A model generated the notes under the pieces. That model was not told the origin of the DNA and searched no databases. It saw only the letters and a list, made by a program, of their open reading frames with translations. This document shows, in pieces, positions 1 through 6,474 of a DNA stretch of 24,297 nucleotides. The first letter of the stretch is position 1; the number at the start of each line of letters is the position of its first letter. The position numbers and the translations under genes are program-made. This stretch comes from Candidatus Gottesmanbacteria bacterium CG_4_10_14_0_8_um_filter_37_24 (lineage in GTDB: Bacteria; Patescibacteriota; Microgenomatia; 2-02-FULL-39-11), in the NCBI GenBank assembly GCA_002785215.1, contig PFMK01000015.1, forward strand, positions 1 through 24,297, written 5' to 3'.

Positions 1-77
1 TTGGAACTATCACTTGGCTTTCTCCGGATAATTAACCTTTTCCCAAAAGCATACCCTTACCTGGTTATCTTTTCAGA

Positions 78-521
78 CTAATACGCAACAGGTCTATTAT
101 CCTGAAAATTAACTTTTGGCGTAACTCTTTTCTTGCAGGAAAAACACCATCTTTTACAAATTACATGTTCAGTAATCTCAACTTTAGAAGGTGGTATGTC
201 AATTGTTTGTCTGGTATAGGAAATAGCTGGTTTTCCGAGTCTCCCGTTACAATCAGGACAGATATTGAATGAGTGGAATATCTGTTTAGTGGGAATATCC
301 AACTTTCTCCCAAAGTTTTCCTCTCTTTTCTTACGAGGACCCTTCTTTTTGTTTTTAATATTGGGTTTTACCCATGAAGGAGGTTTATTTTGTTGTTTTG
401 GATCTTGATTATTTAGTCTTGCCTTAATCTCTGCAATCTGTGTTTCTAATGCAGTAATCTTATCCTGCTGTTCATAGATTATCCTTATCAGTTCTGATCT
501 TGGGGCAGATAAAAGATCCAT
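78..521 (-). pseudogene. IS66-type transposase, N-terminal fragment
   Basis: This 147-aa product matches the N-terminal part of IS66-type transposases (TnpC). It opens with a short helical or coiled stretch (residues 10-37), followed by a basic Lys/Arg-rich linker (45-70). A zinc-finger-like region then has CPDC at about 88-91 and the paired cysteines of CKRWCFSCKKR at about 122-132, ending near VTPKV. Full IS66 transposases are around 500 aa and carry a DDE catalytic domain after this zinc finger. Here the frame stops at TAG (78-80), and I could not extend the protein in any frame across the remaining 77 bases. I therefore read it as a truncated, catalytically dead remnant. It could also be a free-standing zinc-finger protein. 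No clear Shine-Dalgarno site precedes the ATG. Confidence 0.6.
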
Positions 522-577
522 GGAATATTAACGCTAGCAGATAGAGTAAACTGCTGTCAAACTTTAGCCTTGTTGTG

Positions 578-600
578 TCAGGAAGTGTGAGATCTTACAA
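578..600 (-). repeat. possible terminal end of the IS66-type element
   Basis: Read on the minus strand this begins GTAAGATCTCACACTTCCTG, about 75 bp upstream of the transposase fragment. IS66 elements usually have ends starting GTAAG, so this could be the outer inverted repeat. The partner end is not in the window, so the call is tentative. Confidence 0.22.
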
Positions 601-679
601 ATTCAGGTTTTTTCAGTATAAATCAACTTAGTGTGGTATAATGCTGATTGCAATCTCAAGCGCAAAAAGTATCACTGTT

Positions 680-2869
680 TCAGTACGAAAGTTGGGATAG
701 TTGAATTTTTAACCAGTTGCCGGAGTCAATGTCAAAACGGTAAAGAATGTTATCAATGGTTATTTCCTCAAACATTCTGCCATTTTCTTCAAAATAAGTA
801 TAAGAATCAAATACACATAGCTTCATATTATGGCAAGGTGAATTATTATCTTTAAAGTACTTTTCATTATTGTCAAGTCTCGAGTTTGTCCATGTTTGCA
901 AGATTTCATCAAATTCGTAGAGATATTCTCCTTTAGTAATTGACTCAACAAGTTTATTATCTTTATTTCTAAATGATCTTGTATTAAAAAAGCAATCTTT
1001 TTCGCTAGTTTCATAACATGGGCCGTCTTTTTTAGCATATTTTTCATTATCTTTATCTAAGAAAACAAGGTTATGGTTGCCATTATCTTGAAAAAGATAA
1101 TTAGAGACCTCCAATTGATCATTGATTACCCCATATTTTTTGTTTCCAAATGTAAAGCTAATTATGATTTTTGGATTTGGCGTGTCTTTTTGAGGCAGGT
1201 AGCGTGCAGTCATTGTGTCAACCAGGCATGGTAGATTAGTCTTGCTTTGGTCACAAAAAAAAGAATTGGGATCAAACTCTTTAAAATAAGACTTTAAATT
1301 TATTTTTTTCCAGGCCCTGCTTTTATTTTCTATTTCCTCAGTAAGGGGAGCAATATAGAAATTATTTTTCAAAGCGATTAACTCGTATAATTTATTAACA
1401 GCTTTATCGTTTAATACCAGTCTGGCGTCAAAGGCGCATTCGTCAGTCTTTAAATCTTCGCAAGGCGCATTTGGATAGTAATATCGGCCGGTAGGAATCT
1501 CTTTTTTAAGGTTGTCTGCGCGGTTATATTTTTTTGCTAATGATTTAAACTGCAAAGCGGATGTTTTTGGTCTGGCCAGATGATATCCAAATTCATCTCT
1601 GCTAATCTTATAAAGACCCAAAGTTCTCCATTTTTTTTGGCCCTCGGTCATTCCTTCCTCGTTTGGATCAGAATTGGCCAATCTGAAAATATAAAGTCTT
1701 TCAATGTTTGGAGAGTTAAGGTAGGCCGAGATAATGTCAGATAAAGAATCAGCCTGAAATTGTTCTTCATATGGATCTAATATAAAATTATTATTAAAAT
1801 CAGAGTTTACGCCTGTTTCAGCAAACATTTTTTTATTAATTCCCAAACTTTGCAGGATTTGTTGAGCCGTTTGAATATTTTCATTAACCTCGGAAGATAA
1901 TTTATTTGACATTGCCAATGATCGAACCTCTGGGTGGCTATCTATTTCGTAAAGAAATGCGAGGCCTTTTTTTTGTAAGTCAAAATCGCCAAAAGTTTTA
2001 TAAGTATAGGTTACTTCTCTTACGATATCAAAAGAATTCCGGAATCCAGGCCGTCTCACTAAGTTATAGAACAGATCAAGATATTTAGTATATTTTGGGT
2101 TAAACGAAGTAAGATAGAGTTTGGCAGTTGGAGAGATGTCTTTGATCACTGCTGAACCATATCTTTGGGTTAAATAATAATAATAGACAGCATCTTCAAA
2201 ATTTTTATAAGTCATACCGTCAGAATCTTCGTTGCCCAGTATTGGATGTTTACGATTGCCGGGAGTTTGAAAGTATAGTCCCTCTTGAGGTTCATGATAT
2301 AGAAGCCAAGAGTCGATCTTATCCCCATATCTTTTAACCGCTTGGCTGACAAAACGCGACCACTCATTAAGATTTTCCAATTTTGGCGCATAAAATTTAG
2401 AGTAAGTTGTGTAATCAGAGGTAGTCATTTTTTCTTGCGGCGCGCTTGAATAAAAAGAAGGAGTCATCCACAACCTTCCCAGAGGTTTTATGCCATTATC
2501 AGTTTGGATATTAATATATTTGTCTGTGGTTGACCAATCAAATTTTCCCTTTTCCACCTCAACCTGATCCCAATAGATGCTCTGGTAATTTGAGCAGGCG
2601 CCAATAAATTTGGCGGCTTTTGAAAGTTCTTCCATATAAGAAAGACTAGGTTTAGCTCCCCCTCTTTCAAAAGATACTGCCAGCCGGCATCGAGATTGGT
2701 TATTTTTATTAAGAATAACTTCACTCGGATTGATCTCGACGGCTTTATTATAGAAAATTAATTTGTTTTTATTTAGATGGCTGATTATTAATAGTATGAA
2801 AATGGTGGTGAGCGCATTTATTACTATTAGCAATATAACCAATCTCAGTTTTTTATTTTTAATATCCAT
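680..2869 (-). CDS. membrane-anchored glycoside hydrolase-like protein (clan GH-A fold) with four C-terminal Cys-pair repeats
   Basis: A 729-aa protein. Residues 9-30 form one hydrophobic membrane anchor, placing the rest outside the membrane. Residues about 60-450 look like a TIM-barrel glycosidase of the GH39/GH42/GH5-like clan: a WDQVEVEKGKFDW motif (100-112), GRLWMTPSF (131-139), a probable acid/base Glu193 in YHEPQEG (the usual NEP is HEP here), and a candidate nucleophile Glu351 in FAETG. The substrate cannot be told from sequence. The tail (about 460-729) is made of four imperfect repeats of about 60-80 residues, each starting with a cysteine pair: C470/C478, C539/C548, C618/C626, C679/C685. 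The pairs are followed by a hydrophobic E-x-I segment, a Y-x-F/D segment and a Trp. I do not recognise this repeat as a named domain. An IS ends about 19 bp upstream of the ATG, so the native promoter may be gone. No strong ribosome-binding site is seen. Confidence 0.72.
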   Translation of the reverse strand: MDIKNKKLRLVILLIVINALTTIFILLIISHLNKNKLIFYNKAVEINPSEVILNKNNQSRCRLAVSFERGGAKPSLSYMEELSKAAKFIGACSNYQSIYWDQVEVEKGKFDWSTTDKYINIQTDNGIKPLGRLWMTPSFYSSAPQEKMTTSDYTTYSKFYAPKLENLNEWSRFVSQAVKRYGDKIDSWLLYHEPQEGLYFQTPGNRKHPILGNEDSDGMTYKNFEDAVYYYYLTQRYGSAVIKDISPTAKLYLTSFNPKYTKYLDLFYNLVRRPGFRNSFDIVREVTYTYKTFGDFDLQKKGLAFLYEIDSHPEVRSLAMSNKLSSEVNENIQTAQQILQSLGINKKMFAETGVNSDFNNNFILDPYEEQFQADSLSDIISAYLNSPNIERLYIFRLANSDPNEEGMTEGQKKWRTLGLYKISRDEFGYHLARPKTSALQFKSLAKKYNRADNLKKEIPTGRYYYPNAPCEDLKTDECAFDARLVLNDKAVNKLYELIALKNNFYIAPLTEEIENKSRAWKKINLKSYFKEFDPNSFFCDQSKTNLPCLVDTMTARYLPQKDTPNPKIIISFTFGNKKYGVINDQLEVSNYLFQDNGNHNLVFLDKDNEKYAKKDGPCYETSEKDCFFNTRSFRNKDNKLVESITKGEYLYEFDEILQTWTNSRLDNNEKYFKDNNSPCHNMKLCVFDSYTYFEENGRMFEEITIDNILYRFDIDSGNWLKIQLSQLSY

Positions 2870-2889
2870 AATTAATCAAAAAAGAATTG

Positions 2890-3813
2890 TTAGGTTACGA
2901 TACGTTGTATAGAAATGTTTTTAGTTTGTTTTAAATAATCGGCTGGTGTTCTGTAACCCAACTGTTTTAATTTTACATCAAAATTATACATATTCAAGTA
3001 GATAATTAGTTTTAGCTTTAAGTTGGCTTCATTTTTGAAAAGATAACGCCTAATGACTTTATTTTTAACTTTTCCATTAAACCTCTCCACCATGCCATTT
3101 GTCCATGGATGACGGAATTTAATGGTGCGGTGCTGGATTTTATTTATCCTGCAGATTTTAACAAAAGGATGAACTTTCTTTGTTTTCCGGTATAAGGCTT
3201 TATAACAAAACTCCAGTTCATTATCAGTTAAAATGTAATTGATTTGGTAAGGATAAAATGTTAAGACCATTTTAAGAAATTGAGCTCCCATTTCTTTTGT
3301 CTTTCTATCTGTTATCCAAAGATAGGCAATCTTTGAAACACGATCGATACAGGTGAAGATATACCAGCGTTTTCCGTTGATCTTAGGAGTATAAAGAGTA
3401 TCGATATGTAAAAATCCAAGAGCATACTTTCTAAATCTCTTAATCTGTTTCTCTGCCTTAACCAGTTCCGAAGGCAAGATGGATAAACCATAACGAACTA
3501 AACAGCGATAGATTTTTACAGGATAAAGATTGGGAATAACTGTTTCTAATGTAAGGTAAATCTCCTCAATGCTTTTTTTAAACTTTTTTCTTTCAAAAAG
3601 AATAAGATCTTCTTGTTTTTGAGTTAAGGATATACGCAATTTTTCAGGACGGGAGGATTTATCTTCAAGAGATTCTCTCTTCTTCCACTTCTTAACAGTC
3701 AGCCAGGAAAGATTAAACTTGCGGGCGAGAAAAGCCACTGGCTGGAGACTTGACTGAATCTCTTGCCGTATAGCATAATTGGTCTTGGCATTCTTATGTA
3801 ATTTCTGCAACAT
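2890..3813 (-). CDS. IS481-family DDE transposase
   Basis: A 307-aa transposase that catalyses excision and insertion of its own IS. An N-terminal helix-turn-helix (about 20-46, including NLSWLTVKKWKKRE) should bind the terminal repeats. The integrase-core (rve) catalytic domain starts at about 130, with Asp138 in FLHIDTLYTP, Asp197 in ILTDNELEF and Glu243 in WTNGMVERFNGK. The TNGMVERFNG motif is characteristic of the IS481/IS3-like integrase group. Length and motifs are intact, so the enzyme could be active. A TATAAT hexamer (3824-3829, minus strand) lies about 10 bp before the ATG with no Shine-Dalgarno site. C-terminal residues overlap the left inverted repeat. Confidence 0.9.
   Translation of the reverse strand: MLQKLHKNAKTNYAIRQEIQSSLQPVAFLARKFNLSWLTVKKWKKRESLEDKSSRPEKLRISLTQKQEDLILFERKKFKKSIEEIYLTLETVIPNLYPVKIYRCLVRYGLSILPSELVKAEKQIKRFRKYALGFLHIDTLYTPKINGKRWYIFTCIDRVSKIAYLWITDRKTKEMGAQFLKMVLTFYPYQINYILTDNELEFCYKALYRKTKKVHPFVKICRINKIQHRTIKFRHPWTNGMVERFNGKVKNKVIRRYLFKNEANLKLKLIIYLNMYNFDVKLKQLGYRTPADYLKQTKNISIQRIVT
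2896..2913 (+). repeat. IS inverted repeat, left end
   Basis: TACGATACGTTGTATAGA, the exact reverse complement of 3831-3848. The transposase stop codon (2890-2892) lies outside this core, so the coding region runs through the inverted repeat and the element is very compact. Confidence 0.9.
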
Positions 3814-3830
3814 AATTGTATAGATTATAC

Positions 3831-3848
3831 TCTATACAACGTATCGTA
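3831..3848 (-). repeat. IS inverted repeat, right end
   Basis: Perfect reverse complement of 2896-2913. The TAG at 3847-3849 at its outer edge is the in-frame stop that closes the truncated neighbouring gene on its 5' side. Confidence 0.9.
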
Positions 3849-3867
3849 GTACGACAATTATGCCAAC

Positions 3868-4443
3868 GTGGTTCATCCTGGATTTGGTGCTGTAGGACTT
3901 CTTGAAAAATATCTCGGGTCTCATTTTCAAGCAAAAATGGGAAGAAGTACAGACATACACTTAGCAAAAATGTTAGTTGAACAAGCAAAAAAAACAAACA
4001 CTCCTCTTTTTAGCGCATCCATAGTGGGTACCCCAGGCATGCCGGAATTTGAAACCGCTGAAGAGTATGTGATTTGGCAAAGAACTGTTGAAGAAACTCG
4101 AGGAATGTTTACTGGAGAAATCGCAAATCAGGTATTTGGTGCCGGCGAAGCAGAAAGAGTGGTACCAATGCATGTTATGGGCGTGTCTGCTGAACTGGCA
4201 AATTTGAGGCAGAAATTTGACGATGAGAATGAGTTCCGGTTTGTACCCTTATGTCTTGCTTCAGATAGTGTCGGTTCCGGAAGTTTTAAAGTTGATCATG
4301 GAGGAAATTTTGCTACAGCCTTAGCTGAAGCGCCTGAATACATGAAGTTAATGCTTGAAGTTACCAAATTAGCAGCGGATGATCCTGAACTTAATAATCA
4401 AAAAATGGAAGATTTTTCACTAAATAAGCAATTTCAAACTTAA
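3868..4443 (+). CDS. unrecognised protein, probably 5'-truncated by the IS
   Basis: The frame encodes 191 aa from a GTG at 3868. It is open further upstream to 3850, right up to the IS end, and reads plausibly as protein there (YDNYANVVHPGFG...). There is no ATG and no ribosome-binding site near the GTG, so the likeliest reading is a gene whose 5' part was removed when the IS arrived or by later recombination. The missing part is not on the other side of the IS, where a different gene runs the opposite way. The product looks soluble and globular, with conspicuous stretches HPGFGAVGLLEKYLG, SASIVGTPGMPEFETAEEY and a late Cys-containing VPLCLASDSVGSGSF, plus an acidic C-terminus. I do not recognise the family. 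Coding quality (Gly/Glu-rich, few rare residues) argues that it was once a real gene. Confidence 0.55.
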   Translation: MVHPGFGAVGLLEKYLGSHFQAKMGRSTDIHLAKMLVEQAKKTNTPLFSASIVGTPGMPEFETAEEYVIWQRTVEETRGMFTGEIANQVFGAGEAERVVPMHVMGVSAELANLRQKFDDENEFRFVPLCLASDSVGSGSFKVDHGGNFATALAEAPEYMKLMLEVTKLAADDPELNNQKMEDFSLNKQFQT

Positions 4444-4518
4444 TTATCTCTTCAAATACATAAACTTCAAAAACATACCTAGAATTACCCGCCAATTCAA
4501 ACCAATTTCTTTGATTTC

Positions 4519-4548
4519 TTGACAAGCAAACCTCAGGAGACTTAAAAT
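4519..4548 (+). promoter_or_regulatory. candidate promoter of the PD-(D/E)XK gene, possibly leaderless
   Basis: TTGACA (4519-4524), an 18-bp spacer and TAAAAT (4543-4548). A start about 7 nt after the -10 falls on the A of the ATG at 4555. An AGGAGA at 4535-4540 lies 14 nt before the ATG, which is too far for a good ribosome-binding site and would be upstream of the transcript. Confidence 0.4.
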
Positions 4549-4554
4549 CGGTCA

Positions 4555-5307
4555 ATGAGTAAAGACGGCAGAATCTGGCTCTCCCATACCGGTATCGAGA
4601 ATTTGAACCGGTGCCCCAGGTGCTTTTTTCTGCAATACAAGAAAAATATCAGGCACCCGGAAGGGATTGTTTCAAGGTTGGCAAACAGGTTTGATTCCGT
4701 TTTAAAAACCTATTTCGATCAGTATAGAACCTCAGGAAAATTACCTGAACTTGTATTAGGGAAACTGGAAGGACAACTTCAAAACCCGTTCCAGGAAAAA
4801 TACTATGCACGGATAAATGATAATTATGGGTTTTGGGGGAAACTGGATGAATGTCTGGTAAACGAAAAAGGAGAGTTTATCCCTGTGGATTTTAAAACAG
4901 CCAGCAGCGATCCGCGGGAAAAGGAAGTTCTATCAGCCTACCAGGCGCAGATTGACGATTATATATTTCTCTTAAATAAAGACGGTAAAAAAACCGCCGG
5001 CTTTGGCTATCTTATTTTTGTCTTTCCTGATAATGGCAATAATCTCCACAATGGTTTCCCGATGATAATTCACATAGTGAAACTCGAAGGTAACCCGGAT
5101 AAAACAACTGAAAGAATAAATAATGCCATCACGGTTTTAGAATCTTCATCAATCCCGGAACCTCTGCCTACATGCCCATTTTGCAGTTGGTTGGACCGGA
5201 TAAATTTGGAGATAAAGAATCCGTTTCTGATGGAAACTATATCAGTAAAAAGCAGACACCGTAATAAAAAGAAGACTGATAATAACATCCAAACTTCAAT
5301 AATATAG
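4555..5307 (+). CDS. RecB/Cas4-like PD-(D/E)XK nuclease with four-Cys (probable Fe-S) motif
   Basis: A 250-aa protein of the PD-(D/E)XK nuclease superfamily (PDDEXK_1, similar to Cas4 and the AddB/RecB C-terminal domains). Visible elements are the first cysteine pair C20-P-R-C23, Asp98 in WGKLDE, the core Asp112-x-Lys114 in IPVDFKTA, a QxxxY motif (Gln132-Tyr136) and a second pair C207-P-F-C210. In Cas4 and AddB, four cysteines of this kind hold a 4Fe-4S cluster, and the D-DxK triad binds the metal that cuts DNA. No Cas genes or repeats are nearby, so a general DNA-processing role is more likely than CRISPR adaptation. The C-terminus is basic (RHRNKKK). The gene appears to be a single-gene unit, convergent with dnaJ. 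Confidence 0.8.
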   Translation: MSKDGRIWLSHTGIENLNRCPRCFFLQYKKNIRHPEGIVSRLANRFDSVLKTYFDQYRTSGKLPELVLGKLEGQLQNPFQEKYYARINDNYGFWGKLDECLVNEKGEFIPVDFKTASSDPREKEVLSAYQAQIDDYIFLLNKDGKKTAGFGYLIFVFPDNGNNLHNGFPMIIHIVKLEGNPDKTTERINNAITVLESSSIPEPLPTCPFCSWLDRINLEIKNPFLMETISVKSRHRNKKKTDNNIQTSII

Positions 5308-5371
5308 TAATAGGCCTGAGATAGATAAGGAAGTATTAGGAAATAATTGGAAATATATATAGATTAACGGA

Positions 5372-6268
5372 TTAAAACCAGCCTCTTTTTTTCTTTCCCT
5401 CTTCGTCAAATTCCCGTAGGAGTTCTTTCTGGCGGTTTGTCAGTTTATTTGGGATTTGCACTTTGATTCTGACATATTGGTCTCCCCTGCCTCCGCTTCG
5501 GATATACGGAACACCCTTACCTCTTAACCGTATCAAACCATGAGACTGAGTTCCAGGTTGTATCCGCAGCTTTAGTGGTCCATCAATAGTCGGGACTTCC
5601 ACCACATCTCCTAATGCTGCTTGAGCATAACTTATCTCCATATCAACCACAAGATCATAATCTTCTCTGGTAAATCGTGCGTCAGGACTAACTTCAAGTA
5701 TTATGTCAAAATCACCAAATCTTACTCTTGAACCGTTATCAACTCCGGCAGGTATTTTAATTTTTTCTCTCTTCCCGTTTATTTCCACTGTCTTCTCCAC
5801 TCCTTTTACTGCTTCCATGAATGTCAGAGTCAATTTATATAAAGATCTTTGTCTCCTTCTTGTTCTGCTTGTTGATGCCCCTCCAAAAAATTGTTCAAAT
5901 ATCTCAAACGGATCGGAAAAACCGCCAAAGTCAAAACCGCTGAAAGGTGAATTCCCGCCTTCCCCGTAAGTATAGGTATAACTGAAAGGCCCGTAACTGC
6001 CTGACTGTTGGCTACCAGGACCCTGTGCCCCAAAACCGCCGGCGCCAGGTGAAAATGCTGTTTCACCGTATTGATCGTATACTTCTTTTTTCTTAGTATC
6101 GGACAGCACTTCATAAGCTTTGTTTATTTCTTTAAACTTTACTTCTGCTTCAGGTGATTTGTTCCTGTCCGGATGCCACTCCAGTGCTTTTTTACGATAT
6201 GCTTTCTTTATTTCTTCAGGTGTGGCGCTTTTTGCTACATCCAATACTTCATAGAAATCTTTTGCCAT
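5372..6268 (-). CDS. dnaJ: J-domain co-chaperone, zinc-finger-less DnaJ (CbpA-like, class B)
   Basis: A 298-aa J-protein that stimulates DnaK ATPase and delivers unfolded substrates. The J-domain occupies residues 1-70 with the invariant HPD at 32-34. A Gly/Phe-rich linker follows (about 72-130, with GGFGAQGPG and GGFSDPFEIFEQFFGG). Two beta-sandwich substrate domains then run from about 140 to 285 (RIQPGTQSHGLIRLRGKGVP is typical), with a basic C-terminus. Classical DnaJ is around 375 aa with four CxxCxGxG motifs. This protein has no cysteine at all, so it is a class-B J-protein although it sits in the dnaK cluster. It is separated from dnaK by a terminator and probably has its own start signal. 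Confidence 0.93.
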   Translation of the reverse strand: MAKDFYEVLDVAKSATPEEIKKAYRKKALEWHPDRNKSPEAEVKFKEINKAYEVLSDTKKKEVYDQYGETAFSPGAGGFGAQGPGSQQSGSYGPFSYTYTYGEGGNSPFSGFDFGGFSDPFEIFEQFFGGASTSRTRRRQRSLYKLTLTFMEAVKGVEKTVEINGKREKIKIPAGVDNGSRVRFGDFDIILEVSPDARFTREDYDLVVDMEISYAQAALGDVVEVPTIDGPLKLRIQPGTQSHGLIRLRGKGVPYIRSGGRGDQYVRIKVQIPNKLTNRQKELLREFDEEGKKKRGWF

Positions 6269-6274
6269 AAATTT

Positions 6275-6283
6275 ATTCTATCA
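6275..6283 (-). promoter_or_regulatory. candidate extended -10 element of dnaJ
   Basis: On the minus strand TGATAGAAT is an extended -10 (TGn-TAGAAT). Seven nt downstream of it is the A of the dnaJ ATG (6268), so a leaderless mRNA is possible. No good -35 was found and there is no Shine-Dalgarno site before this ATG. Confidence 0.35.
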
Positions 6284-6293
6284 TTATTAAAGC

Positions 6294-6315
6294 TCCCCGG
6301 TTTAAAGACCGGAGA
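6294..6315. other. imperfect hairpin in the dnaK-dnaJ spacer
   Basis: CCGGT (6297-6301) pairs with ACCGG (6308-6312) around a 6-nt loop, with two further outer pairs after a mismatch. There is no T-run on either side, so it is not a convincing terminator. Confidence 0.4.
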
Positions 6316-6370
6316 ATCTATACAATCAAGCGCTTTAATCCATCCGAAGCGGAAAGATTAAGTATTCATT

Positions 6371-6389
6371 TACGGCTTATAAAGCCGTA
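6371..6389. other. perfect 8-bp hairpin in the dnaK-dnaJ spacer
   Basis: TACGGCTT, loop ATA, AAGCCGTA. It lies between the dnaK terminator and dnaJ. No U-tract follows on either strand. Its function is unknown. Confidence 0.5.
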
Positions 6390-6406
6390 GCTTTCTGCGT
6401 AGGAGG

Positions 6407-6432
6407 AATAAAAGGGCGCGCTAAGCGCGCCC
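6407..6432 (-). terminator. intrinsic terminator after dnaK
   Basis: A perfect 8-bp GC stem, GGGCGCGC / GCGCGCCC (6414-6421 with 6425-6432) around a 3-nt loop. On the minus strand it is followed directly by TTTTATT (6413-6407). It sits 42 bp after the dnaK stop and is by far the most GC-rich stretch of this spacer. Confidence 0.8.
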
Positions 6433-6474
6433 ATTCTATGTACCTATTGGTAAATTATACTACTTTGCTTTTAA

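Larger units (their letters stand above)
2888..3856 (-). mobile_element. complete IS481-family insertion sequence (about 969 bp)
   Basis: One transposase gene fills the element, bounded by inverted ends. The ends share an 18-bp perfect core, TACGATACGTTGTATAGA, and outside it both begin with TGT, as is typical of IS481, with five unmatched bases between. The element is flanked on both sides by AATT (2885-2888 and 3856-3859), which would fit a 4-bp target duplication. AATT is palindromic, so it could instead belong to the inverted ends, and the exact boundary is uncertain by 1-2 bases. Confidence 0.82.

Noticed and set aside
1..77. Continuation of the IS66-type transposase by frameshift
   Set aside because: All three minus-strand frames contain stops, and none gives residues resembling the next part of the IS66 protein.
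631..855. 74-aa plus-strand reading frame after the TATAAT near 637
   Set aside because: It lies antisense to the 3' end of the GH-like gene, has no ribosome-binding site and reads as low-quality, Cys/Phe-rich sequence.
4555..5307. CRISPR-associated Cas4
   Set aside because: The motifs are compatible, but no cas1/cas2, other cas genes or repeat array occur in the window.
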